From positions 1 to 45,761 of the forward strand of contig SVQV01000005.1 in the NCBI GenBank assembly GCA_015065175.1: a stretch of DNA of 45,761 nt. Reading direction: 5' to 3'. The number at the start of each line of letters is the position of its first letter. Position 1 is the stretch's first letter. The notes beneath the pieces are model-generated. The model saw only the letters and a program-made list of their open reading frames with translations, was not told the DNA's origin and did not search any database. The translations under genes and the position numbers were made by a program. Positions 37,436-45,761 of the stretch are shown piece by piece. This stretch comes from Oscillospiraceae bacterium (lineage in GTDB: Bacteria > Bacillota > Clostridia > Oscillospirales > CAG-272).

Positions 37436-39043
37436 ATGATTACAATAACCGATTTAAGCTTTCAGTTTGGCGGACAGATACTGTTCAAGGACGTCAACCT
37501 GAAATTCACAGAGGGCAACTGCTATGGCATCATAGGCGCGAACGGCGCGGGCAAATCCACCTTTTTGAAGCTCCTCTGCGGAGAATTAGAGCCGACGAAG
37601 GGAGATGTATCAATTCCCGAGGATGTAAGAATGTCGGTTCTTCGTCAGGACCACTTCGCTTTTGACGAATACACCGTGCTTGACACGGTAATTTACGGCA
37701 ACAAAAAGCTGTATGACATAATGAAGGAAAAGGACGCGCTTTACGCAAAAGAAGACTTTTCCGAGGAGGACGGAATACGCGCCTCTGAGCTTGAAGCCGA
37801 TTTTGCCGAAATGAACGGCTGGGAAGCCGAGTCGGACGCTTCAAAGCTACTACAGGGTCTTGGACTTGACGTTGAAATTATCTATTCGCCTATGTCCGAG
37901 CTTACCGAAAGTGAGAAGGTCAAGGTTTTGCTTGCTCAGGCGCTTTTCGGAAATCCCGATATAATCCTGCTCGACGAGCCTACAAACGGTCTTGATATAG
38001 ATGCGGTCATCTGGCTTGAGGACTTTCTTTCGGACTATTTCGGTACGGTTTTAGTCGTATCCCATGACCGCCATTTCTTAAATGACGTATGCACCAATAT
38101 AGTCGATATCGACTACTCCGAAATAAAGCTCTATGTGGGCAACTATGAATTCTGGTATGAGTCCAGCCAGCTTATCCAGAAAATGATAAAGCAGCAGAAC
38201 AAGAAAAACGAGGAAAAAATCAAGGAGCTTCAGGAATTTATTTCACGCTTCTCGGCAAACAAATCAAAGTCCCGTCAGGCGACCTCGAGAAGAAAGCTTC
38301 TCTCGAAGCTTACTGTAGAAGAATTGCCCGCATCCTCCCGACGTTATCCGTTTATCGGATTTGACATGGACAGAGAGGCAGGAAAGGACATTCTTTCGGT
38401 CGAAGGACTTACAAAGTACGCTCCCGACGGCACTCCCCTCTTTAAAGACCTTTCCTTCTATGTAAACCACGGAGACAAAATAGCGTTTGTAGGAAACGAG
38501 CTTGCCGTTACCGCGCTTTTCCGCATACTTATGGGAGAGGAGGAAGCCGACAGCGGAAGCTTCAAGTGGGGCGTAAGCATCACTACCTCCTATTTCCCGC
38601 ACGATAACAGTGAATACTTCAACAACTGCACCGACAGCATCCTCAACTGGATGAGAAAATATTCAAAGGACCAGACAGAGACCTATCTGCGCGGATTCCT
38701 CGGAAGAATGCTCTTCTCGGCAGACAGTGTATTCAAGCCTGTAAACGTTCTTTCCGGCGGTGAGAAGGTACGCTGTATGTTCTCGCGAATGATGCTTTTC
38801 GGCTCTAATGTGCTATTACTCGATCAGCCGACAAACCACTTAGACCTCGAATCCATCACCGCAGTCAACAACGGTCTTTCCGACTTCAAGGGCAACCTCT
38901 TATTCTCCTCCCACGACTACGAGCTTGTAAACACAGTCGCCAACAGAATTATAGAGCTGTCCCCCGAAAAGATTGTGGACAGAAGCGAAAGCTATGAGGA
39001 TTTTCTCGCATACAAAAAATCTCTTGAAGAAAACGCTCAGTAA
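37436..39043 (+). CDS. ABC-F family ATPase
   Basis: Two ABC domains with GANGAGKSTFLKLL, LLDEPTNGLD, LSGGEKVRCMFSRMML, LLDQPTNHLDLES; no TM. Confidence 0.93.
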   Translation: MITITDLSFQFGGQILFKDVNLKFTEGNCYGIIGANGAGKSTFLKLLCGELEPTKGDVSIPEDVRMSVLRQDHFAFDEYTVLDTVIYGNKKLYDIMKEKDALYAKEDFSEEDGIRASELEADFAEMNGWEAESDASKLLQGLGLDVEIIYSPMSELTESEKVKVLLAQALFGNPDIILLDEPTNGLDIDAVIWLEDFLSDYFGTVLVVSHDRHFLNDVCTNIVDIDYSEIKLYVGNYEFWYESSQLIQKMIKQQNKKNEEKIKELQEFISRFSANKSKSRQATSRRKLLSKLTVEELPASSRRYPFIGFDMDREAGKDILSVEGLTKYAPDGTPLFKDLSFYVNHGDKIAFVGNELAVTALFRILMGEEEADSGSFKWGVSITTSYFPHDNSEYFNNCTDSILNWMRKYSKDQTETYLRGFLGRMLFSADSVFKPVNVLSGGEKVRCMFSRMMLFGSNVLLLDQPTNHLDLESITAVNNGLSDFKGNLLFSSHDYELVNTVANRIIELSPEKIVDRSESYEDFLAYKKSLEENAQ

Positions 39044-39056
39044 ATTTAACAAAGAA

Positions 39057-39090
39057 GCGCACAGCCGATCCCGAAGGAAAGGCTGTGCGC
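39057..39090 (+). terminator. Terminator after ABC-F gene
   Basis: GCGCACAGCC ... GGCTGTGCGC plus T-rich tail. Confidence 0.75.
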
Positions 39091-39114
39091 TTTATTATTT
39101 AGTTATGTCTTTTA

Positions 39115-42100
39115 TCATCCCCAGATACTTATATCATAATCAACACCGAATATTTCGGAAAGTGCATCAATAGCTTTCTTCTGATAAGACTTTGTCGCCT
39201 GCTCATAGTTCTTTTCGAACGCGATCTCAAGAGAACCTATATCAAACTCGGAAAGCTTTCTGTCACTCAAGTCTATAGAAATTACCTGAACCGCATTACA
39301 AACCGCTCTCGAAGAAATGATAGTCTTTACGAACGCATAAGCAGTGGTATTCAAGGTGCTGTCACCGTCACCGGCAAACAAGTTCTTAGCATTCTTATTA
39401 ATGAATACGAGGGAGAAGAGCGATCTTACAGCCGCTCTGTCTTCAGGCTTGACCTCTTCGGAAAGAGAGTTGAACAATACTCCCAAGCCCTCTGCAAGAC
39501 CACCTGCATATTCTTCCTTTATACCGTACTCCATAAGCAGATCTGCATCACAGACATAGGACAACGCTTTAGCCGAGGTTGTGGAGATATTACCCATCAT
39601 AGCCTCGATAGCCGCAAACTTTTCTTCTGCCGACGCATCACTTGTGAGGATCATAATATTAACGAGCATCTCACCTGTTGCGCCGAAGAAGTTCTCATAT
39701 CCGGGCTCTTCTGTCTCAGGAACTTCGGGTTCTTCGGGTGCTACGGTTACAGGGGCTTCCGTTACAGGCACTGTAGTTACAGGAGCCTCTGTTACAAGCG
39801 CTGTTGTAACTGCTGTTACGGGAGCGGTTGTAACTGCCGCTGTTGTAACGGGTGCAGCTGTTGTAACTGCCGCAGTTGTCGCAGGAGCTTCGGTTACGGG
39901 AGCATCTGTTACAGGAGCTACCGTTACAGGAGCTTCAGTTGTGGGAGCTACTGTTACCTCAGGCTCTGTATCTGTATTACCCTCGCTGGGTTTGTTCTCG
40001 TTTTCCTGCTTTTCCTGTTCCTTCTTAGCTTCTTCTCTTGCCTTAATTACATCGTTTGAAATAGCCTCAGCCATATCAATGAGCTTATCCTTGGAAACGG
40101 GAATGCGGTCTGCTACTATGTCACAGGAAAGGATAGACTTTGTAAGAAGGCTCGCCTTTTCGCTGCCGCTCTCGGAAATTTCGGTGATACCGTCAAGAAT
40201 AACACCGGTCTGTTTCATAATAACATTCATGTTTTCCATGACATTATCATTTTTTACAAGCACTGTGGAAAGTGTCGAAACCGCCTTAGCAATTTTTTCT
40301 ACAGCCTTGGCAGCTGCCTGGTTTGCAGCCTTCTGCTGTTCCTTCTCAGCCTTTTCTTTTTCCTTCTCTGCTTCTTTCTCGGCCTTTTCCTGTTCCTTAT
40401 CCTTCTTCTTATCTGCCTTCTGCTGTTCCTTTTCTTCCTTCTTGTCGTCCTTCTCCTGCTCCTTATCTTCCTTGTCCTTATCCTTGTTGCCATTATTGAC
40501 TATAGGAGCAAAATCGTCTTCTTCTGTGAAGAGAATGTCGGATACAACGGGAATTTCGGTCGGGAAATTCTCAGGCTTCGAAGCAAGCTTAGGCTGAAGC
40601 TCTACACCGTTTTCAACGTCTTTTTCCATTTTTGCGCTAAGAGACTGAGATATCTTTTCGCTATCCTCAGCAGAGCCTGCCATATCAAGAGTAAGCTCCA
40701 TAACCTTAACCTTTGCTTCCTCGGCATTGCCCTTGCCCTCAAAGATAGCATCAGCCTGCTCACGGAGAAGCTTCATCAAAGCAGCAGCATAAGCCGCGCC
40801 TGACATCTTGCCCTCATTCTTCTTAACTGTAAGAGAGCCGTCGGCGTTTTTGGTTGCGTCAAGTGTTACGAACTCGCCAATGTTCTCGGCATTCTTAAAA
40901 GTCACAAGGAATGAATCACTGCGAGTGTAAGCCTTGCTTTCACCGTATGAAATAACGGTTATACTATCAAACTTTACACGCTTTGTTACTATTTCGGATT
41001 CTTCATTTTCAATATATGCGGTGTATTCCGTAAAGAAGTCTGCGACCTCCTCATCGGTGATATCGCTTCTTCCGTTAAACTCATAAGAAATACCTACAGC
41101 AAGACAGTATTTCTCTGTATCGGAAATTTTAAGAGCATAATTTGCGCATATCTTATCCATTTTACCTGTAAGCACATCTGTCATTTCGCTTACAGAAAGA
41201 TCTGCCATTGCGTTAAGCTCGCCTGCTACCTCTGACGTAAAATTAGAATGAAGTGCTTCCTTGGATTCGGGAATGTTCATGACCTTTGCCGCCGCGCGCA
41301 GACCTATATTGATTATCTCGGGTACGAGAACGGTCATTCTCGGGTTATCGTAAAGAGGAACTGCCATGGAGGATACAACACCGTCCTGCTGCATGAGTGT
41401 CATAAGCTCTTCGGTATTGCCTATCTTTGTAAGCATTCCGCTGTCAACGACCGCATCCGCCAAGGAAACGAGTGTATGCAAATCCTCCTCGATATTATCC
41501 TTCGAAGATGTTGCGAATATCTTGAGCAAAGCATCAAATGCGCCTGTAATCATCTCATTCATAACAGGCTTCTTCATTCCGAGGAATTCATTGCCTTCAA
41601 TCCAAGCTTTACTTGCAGAGGAAAGAACCTCGGGCAATATTCCCATAAGAATTTCGGATTCTGTAGCAGCCGCCTCTATATTATAGAGAGCATCTACCTG
41701 CGCATCCCCTATATTATCGACCTTAACGCCCTTGAATGCGGTAGCGGAAAGCGCCGCATCAAGCATGTGCGAAAGCTCGTTCTTGAGAACTATCTTCTCG
41801 CCGTTCAGCTTTGCCGAAGAAAGAGTTCCGTAAAGCCATTTTCCGCCAAGAGCCTGTGTTCCGGCAAAGAGAGGAGAGGAGTCTACGCCATCGGCATATC
41901 CCTTTGCGGTAATAACGGCATCTGCACCGCTTATCCCGTCCAGATCCTTCTCGGTTATCTCAAGAGAAGCAACCGTATCCACCAAGCCGACTACGGGTGT
42001 GTAAACGCCAACAATAAGTACGAGGGCTACGACTGCGCCGATAAGCGCGCCAAACACCTTATGCTGAACGCCTGACTGCTTTTCGTCAAGCGGCTTCACT

Positions 42101-42471
42101 GCCTTCTTTAAAAAGTGGTAGGCTATCAAAAGCAAAAGCGAAAGCACTATAAAGCATACAGCGAAAACAAACGGTGCCGCCACAGAGTATGCAAGAGTGC
42201 CGGGCAAAGCCTCAAGAGTGGGCATGGACGCAAGCGTCTCTTCGGTTATTCCCGCCTTTGCAAGCAATGAAATAATAAGCGCTCCCACGGGTTTAGCCAC
42301 TGTCTTTGAAACAGCGAATGCTATCGGAATGGAAAGAAAGAAAGCAACAAGAATCGTGCCAAGCTTTACAGCAGCCTTCACTGTCTTTCTGAACATTCCA
42401 AACAAAACCGCAAGAACAAATATTATTATTGCGGGAACGGAAATCAACAGATTAATAAGTGTGATATTCAT
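39115..42471 (-). CDS. Large membrane protein: CvpA-like N-terminal TM region, K/E/Q-rich charged repeats, T/A/P/V-rich repeats
   Basis: N-terminal TM helices IINLLISVPAIIIFVLAVLFGMFR...; EKAEKEAEKEKEKAEKEQQKAA; VTEAPVTVAPVTDAPVTEAPATTAAVTT. Confidence 0.75.
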   Translation of the reverse strand: MNITLINLLISVPAIIIFVLAVLFGMFRKTVKAAVKLGTILVAFFLSIPIAFAVSKTVAKPVGALIISLLAKAGITEETLASMPTLEALPGTLAYSVAAPFVFAVCFIVLSLLLLIAYHFLKKAVKPLDEKQSGVQHKVFGALIGAVVALVLIVGVYTPVVGLVDTVASLEITEKDLDGISGADAVITAKGYADGVDSSPLFAGTQALGGKWLYGTLSSAKLNGEKIVLKNELSHMLDAALSATAFKGVKVDNIGDAQVDALYNIEAAATESEILMGILPEVLSSASKAWIEGNEFLGMKKPVMNEMITGAFDALLKIFATSSKDNIEEDLHTLVSLADAVVDSGMLTKIGNTEELMTLMQQDGVVSSMAVPLYDNPRMTVLVPEIINIGLRAAAKVMNIPESKEALHSNFTSEVAGELNAMADLSVSEMTDVLTGKMDKICANYALKISDTEKYCLAVGISYEFNGRSDITDEEVADFFTEYTAYIENEESEIVTKRVKFDSITVISYGESKAYTRSDSFLVTFKNAENIGEFVTLDATKNADGSLTVKKNEGKMSGAAYAAALMKLLREQADAIFEGKGNAEEAKVKVMELTLDMAGSAEDSEKISQSLSAKMEKDVENGVELQPKLASKPENFPTEIPVVSDILFTEEDDFAPIVNNGNKDKDKEDKEQEKDDKKEEKEQQKADKKKDKEQEKAEKEAEKEKEKAEKEQQKAANQAAAKAVEKIAKAVSTLSTVLVKNDNVMENMNVIMKQTGVILDGITEISESGSEKASLLTKSILSCDIVADRIPVSKDKLIDMAEAISNDVIKAREEAKKEQEKQENENKPSEGNTDTEPEVTVAPTTEAPVTVAPVTDAPVTEAPATTAAVTTAAPVTTAAVTTAPVTAVTTALVTEAPVTTVPVTEAPVTVAPEEPEVPETEEPGYENFFGATGEMLVNIMILTSDASAEEKFAAIEAMMGNISTTSAKALSYVCDADLLMEYGIKEEYAGGLAEGLGVLFNSLSEEVKPEDRAAVRSLFSLVFINKNAKNLFAGDGDSTLNTTAYAFVKTIISSRAVCNAVQVISIDLSDRKLSEFDIGSLEIAFEKNYEQATKSYQKKAIDALSEIFGVDYDISIWG

Positions 42472-42631
42472 AAAATTTTCTCCTTTGTTTTTTTTCTGAT
42501 ACAGTCATTTTTGAAATAGTCTTATTTCTCATAATATATTATATACCTTTCTCAAATTTTGTCAATAGTTTTTCAGTAATTTTTTGTTCACAATTGTAAA
42601 TTTTATCGTTTTTTTGCAAAAATGCAAACAA

Positions 42632-43102
42632 TTATGAACAAAAAAGGGCGTAAATTACATATCGCCCCTTTATCTCTACACGTACATTTTCATATGACGG
42701 CAGATCGGTATAATCCTTTAATGAATAAATCAGAGAAATTCTTCTGTGGCACATCTTCGCTATTCTCTCCGTATCCGTGTTGCTGTGGCAAAGAAAAATT
42801 CCCACCTCGCAGACAGTGTCAAGTGAGCTTGAAAGATATATAGCGCAGTCCTCAAGCAAAGACATTTCCTCATTTGCGTCCTCGTTTGGAGGAGTTACAT
42901 AAAGAGAGGAAAAAAGCTCGCTTGACAGATATCCGTCCTCCCACTCATTCGCCTTCAAAAGATACAGTCTGCCTGCGGCGAGCCTTTCGTTTCCGTAAAG
43001 CTCCGAAAACATTTCCTCACACCCTCGCCCCCTGCCCCCGCAGGAAAAAAGCATAAGCGCCGAAAGAAGCAGAAGCGCTATACCCTTGATTGTCCTTTTC
43101 AT
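42632..43102 (-). CDS. Putative lipoprotein (DUF4358-like)
   Basis: Signal peptide with lipobox LMLFSCGG; EVGIFLCHSNTDTERIAKMCHRRI. Confidence 0.6.
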   Translation of the reverse strand: MKRTIKGIALLLLSALMLFSCGGRGRGCEEMFSELYGNERLAAGRLYLLKANEWEDGYLSSELFSSLYVTPPNEDANEEMSLLEDCAIYLSSSLDTVCEVGIFLCHSNTDTERIAKMCHRRISLIYSLKDYTDLPSYENVRVEIKGRYVIYALFCS

Positions 43103-43121
43103 TTTCCGCCCGCCCTTCTGA

Positions 43122-43386
43122 AGGGCTGTCTCAAATGGAAATTTGAGACAGTCCTTTTTTTAATGTGCAAGGGGATAGTCAGATTTGAGGAAGAAGCGTC
43201 GTTTTCCGCCCCGAAGACGTATTAAATACGTCGAGAGGAAGGAAACGGCGGTAGAAAAAGTCCATAAATTCAGAAGAATTTCGCAGAAATTCAACCTTTT
43301 CTGTCTCATTTACACTTTTTGTTGTAAATATGGTCTTTTTTAATACTTTTCCGGACTTTTTCGGTCTTACCAAATGTGACAGCCCC
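43122..43386 (-). mobile_element. MITE-like element, copy 1 (265 bp)
   Basis: Ends GGGGCTGTCACATTTGG / AGGGCTGTCTCAAATGG (13 of 17 match); 182 bp shared with 45580-45761 in inverted orientation. Confidence 0.7.
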
Positions 43387-43429
43387 AGTGATATACTTAC
43401 TGTAATAAAATATGTATATCCTTTTTGCT

Positions 43430-43774
43430 TTATACCAGATTGAGCTTTTTGGCTATTCTGTATTTGCAGTTTCTCTTACGGGTCTTATATGTTCCCGCCG
43501 CCATATAGTATAGCTGAGTGCGGCGGTGTCCTACTCCGTTTCCTATGTCTTCTCTAAGCTTCTTTCGTATTCCCTCCTCGCACTCCTCCTCAAGCGCCGA
43601 GTCTATCACCTCATTAAGAAAGCGGTAATGCTCTATCGTTTTCTCGTCGGCAGTCTGCTTCTCTATTTCCCTCTGCCGTCTTTCGTAATCTCCGCAAAGC
43701 GCCACCACCACGCGGTTTATCTGTAACGGAAGCATCTTCGCTCTTGCCTCTTTGTTGGTTTCTACTGTTCTCAT
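43430..43774 (-). CDS. Hypothetical protein in repressor-linked operon
   Basis: Start MRTVETNKEARAKML preceded by GGGAGG; the longer ORF start overlaps the upstream gene. Confidence 0.6.
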   Translation of the reverse strand: MRTVETNKEARAKMLPLQINRVVVALCGDYERRQREIEKQTADEKTIEHYRFLNEVIDSALEEECEEGIRKKLREDIGNGVGHRRTQLYYMAAGTYKTRKRNCKYRIAKKLNLV

Positions 43775-43817
43775 TTGTATTTCCTCCCTTTCTTTTTCTT
43801 CCTTTGGTTTTTCTCTT

Positions 43818-44138
43818 TTATCTGCTTTTCGCAAGCCACAGGGTTTCGTCAAGCTCGTCCTTTAAGCATTCGAGGTTTTCGACAAGCCTCTCGCATTCGC
43901 TGTAGGTCATCTCCGCGTTTTCGGCTATGTCCTCAAGCTCAGAGAGAAGCTCCTTTTCCTCACCCTTCCCTTCTTCTATAGCCGACTTGACACTCTCCTT
44001 CGCTTCTTCAAGCTCCTCTATTTTCTTGTTGGCGCGCTTTAAAGAGCTTCTCACCTCATCTATCTCGGATTTTATATCCGATACATCTCTTACGTAATAA
44101 GGCTCCTCATAATAGCCGCTGTTTATCATATGTAGCAT
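43818..44138 (-). CDS. Predicted coiled-coil protein
   Basis: Heptad-rich SLKRANKKIEELEEAKESVKSAIEEGKGEEKELLSELEDIAENAEM; RBS GGGAGG before start. Confidence 0.65.
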   Translation of the reverse strand: MLHMINSGYYEEPYYVRDVSDIKSEIDEVRSSLKRANKKIEELEEAKESVKSAIEEGKGEEKELLSELEDIAENAEMTYSECERLVENLECLKDELDETLWLAKSR

Positions 44139-44202
44139 TTTTCAACCTCCCGTCAAATAAAACACGCGCATATTTTTTATTTTTGCGCATACACTCTATT
44201 GT

Positions 44203-44219
44203 GTCACCTGTTGTGTGAC
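44203..44219. promoter_or_regulatory. Putative repressor operator O3
   Basis: GTCAC-CTGTTGT-GTGAC. Confidence 0.65.
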
Positions 44220-44346
44220 TCGGCAGCAGTAAGCCTCCGCAAATTTTATTTATCAAGCAGACACTGTTTTCTTCGGGCAAACAGCGCCCTTCCCTTGACG
44301 GCATGTAGCCTTTTTTCCGTCTTTTTGGGGTAGCGGATTTCATTCC

Positions 44347-44365
44347 TGTCACCTGTTATGTGACA
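44347..44365. promoter_or_regulatory. Putative repressor operator O2 overlapping minus-strand transcription start
   Basis: TGTCAC-CTGTTAT-GTGACA. Confidence 0.75.
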
Positions 44366-44394
44366 ATTATAGCATAGGTTTTGTCACCTGTCAA
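44366..44394 (-). promoter_or_regulatory. Minus-strand promoter (lytic-type), perfect consensus
   Basis: Minus strand TTGACA (44394-44389), 17-nt spacer, TATAAT (44371-44366). Confidence 0.85.
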
Positions 44395-44398
44395 GTGA
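44384..44398. promoter_or_regulatory. Putative repressor operator O1 overlapping the -35
   Basis: TCAC-CTGTCAA-GTGA contains the complement of TTGACA. Confidence 0.75.
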
Positions 44399-44425
44399 TT
44401 TTTCAAAATATTTTTCAAAAAAATG

Positions 44426-44454
44426 TTGCATATTATGCAACTTTATGTTATAAT
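44426..44454 (+). promoter_or_regulatory. Plus-strand promoter of the S24 repressor
   Basis: TTGCAT (44426-44431), 17-nt spacer, TATAAT (44449-44454). Confidence 0.75.
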
Positions 44455-44519
44455 ATGTTGTAGAATGTAGAATAAGATAAAAGTGTGTCGGTTGTGAAAT
44501 GCTCTTTTGTTTGGAAAGA

Positions 44520-44717
44520 GTGATGTATCGGCTACGCCGAAGTGATGTTATGGCTTTGCCATAGTGATGTATTGCTCCTTCGTCGCAAAGCGATGTGATG
44601 CTTGCCTACTTCGCCGCAAGGCGAAACATCACTCACGCAGTGAACATCACTGCCGAAGGCTACATCTCTTGCCCGAAAGGGCAAACATCGTTCGGCTGAC
44701 CTGCTTTATCGCAGGTC
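44520..44717 (+). repeat. Hairpin array C, bilaterally symmetric
   Basis: GTGATGT spacers on the left and ACATC(AC) spacers on the right of the central TTCGCC-GCAA-GGCGAA; hairpins listed in findings. Confidence 0.85.
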
Positions 44718-44757
44718 ACCGTTAAACGGAAAAGCTTATTTTAAGAAAAGGGGCGAA

Positions 44758-45402
44758 GTGATTTTGAGCATTGGTGCGAAAATAAAAAGAGAGAGACTCG
44801 CAAAGGGCTATACCCTGGACGAGCTTGCAAAAAAGGTAGGGACGAGTAAGCAGACTATATTCCGCTATGAAGCGGATGCCATCTCAAATATTCCGCCCGA
44901 CAAAATAGAGGCGCTCGCATTCGCCTTGGGAACTACCCCTGCCTATCTTATGGGCTGGGAGAGCGAGGACTCCGAGGAAGCGCTGCTGAAAAGGAGGGGA
45001 ATTATGCCAATTCGCAAAAAAAAGATCCCTCTCTGCGGAGAGATCTCCTGCGGTCAGCCTATCTATGCGGAGGAAAACCGTGAGACCTACGTTTCCACCG
45101 ACTGTGATTTTGACGCAGATTTCTGTCTTACCGCACACGGAGACAGTATGATAGGCGCGCGTATCTATGACGGCGACCTCGTGTTCATAAAGAAGCAGCC
45201 TACAGTCGAAAACGGAGAAATAGCCGTAGTCATCATCGAGGACGAGGCGACGCTCAAGCGGGTATACTATTACCCCGAGGAAAGCAAGCTTATCCTCTGT
45301 CCCGAAAACCCTCACTACGCGCCCATGTCCTTCTCGGGTGCCGAGCTTGACCGCATAAACATCTTAGGCAAAGCCGTCGCCTTCCAAAGCAAGATAAGAT
45401 AA
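44758..45402 (+). CDS. XRE-family HTH repressor with C-terminal S24 (LexA/CI-like) peptidase
   Basis: N-terminal HTH GYTLDELAKKVGTSKQTIFRYEA; ISCGQPIYAEE cleavage-like site; GDSMIGARIYDGDLVFI (Ser) and EATLKRVYYY (Lys). Confidence 0.93.
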   Translation: MILSIGAKIKRERLAKGYTLDELAKKVGTSKQTIFRYEADAISNIPPDKIEALAFALGTTPAYLMGWESEDSEEALLKRRGIMPIRKKKIPLCGEISCGQPIYAEENRETYVSTDCDFDADFCLTAHGDSMIGARIYDGDLVFIKKQPTVENGEIAVVIIEDEATLKRVYYYPEESKLILCPENPHYAPMSFSGAELDRINILGKAVAFQSKIR

Positions 45403-45430
45403 ACGAGCCCTCTCTCGAGAAAGCTCGTTT
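45401..45430 (+). terminator. Terminator after S24 repressor
   Basis: AAACGAGC ... GCTCGTTT. Confidence 0.65.
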
Positions 45431-45510
45431 ATTCTCGCAGTAATATGGCTTGCAAGTCTTAAAGACAGTTTTCGAAATTCTATTGAATACGTTACTTACT
45501 GACAGGAAAA

Positions 45511-45538
45511 GGACAGAGAATGTTTAAGCTCTCTGTCC
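45511..45538 (+). terminator. Second terminator-like hairpin
   Basis: GGACAGAGA ... TCTCTGTCC followed by TCTTTTCTT. Confidence 0.6.
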
Positions 45539-45579
45539 TCTTTTCTTGATAAGCACTGTATTAAATAAAGACAACAAAC

Positions 45580-45761
45580 GGGGCTGTCACATTTGGTAAG
45601 ACCGAAAAAGTCCGAAAAAGTATTAAAAAAGACCATATTTACAGCAAAAAGTGTAAATGAGACAGAAAAGGTTGAATTTCTGCGAAATTCTTCTGAATTT
45701 ATGGACTTTTTCTACCGCCGTTTCCTTCCTCTCGACGTATTTAATACGTCTTCGGGGCGGA
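45580..45761 (+). mobile_element. MITE-like element, copy 2 (truncated by window end)
   Basis: Matches reverse complement of 43205-43386 with two mismatches by eye and no indels. Confidence 0.75.

Noticed and set aside
39581-40597. 338-aa Ser/Val/Thr-rich plus-strand ORF
   Set aside because: Reverse-strand readout of the low-complexity repeats in the minus-strand 1118-aa gene.
43179-43373. 64-aa ORF inside MITE-like copy 1
   Set aside because: Repeat sequence with internal palindrome, no RBS; the copy near the window end encodes a near-identical frame only because the DNA is repeated.
44107-44352. 81-aa minus-strand ORF upstream of the coiled-coil gene
   Set aside because: Starts only ~7 nt from the predicted start site with no RBS, spans operators, overlaps the next gene; more likely leader sequence, though not excluded.

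Overview
45.8 kb chromosomal window from a low-to-moderate GC Firmicute, most likely a Clostridia-type gut bacterium (inferred from gene content and order). The left part is housekeeping: fmt-def-priA-rpoZ-remA-yicC-nrdR on the minus strand, then pheST, tadA, cls and feoAB. The middle is accessory metabolism. Its centre is a minus-strand operon with three paralogous QueG-like 4Fe-4S reductases, a cupin, a U32-like protein and a Gfo/Idh/MocA oxidoreductase, divergent from an AraC regulator. The right part has a second MATE gene, PHP and IMPase genes, an ABC-F gene, a 1118-aa CvpA-like low-complexity membrane protein, and a LexA/CI-like S24 repressor module with clear operators. The most unusual content is intergenic: (i) a composite repeat family (4 copies) built around an identical 28-bp palindrome; (ii) two copies of it carry a MITE-like insert whose ~95-bp core is inverted relative to unflipped outer arms; (iii) arrays of short hairpins whose loops are mostly C(GNA)G or C(GNRA)G. 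One of those arrays is laid out with bilateral symmetry in the long 5' leader of the S24 repressor, and that repressor cassette is flanked by inverted copies of a MITE-like element. All calls come from reading the sequence and the supplied ORFs; no database searches were run.
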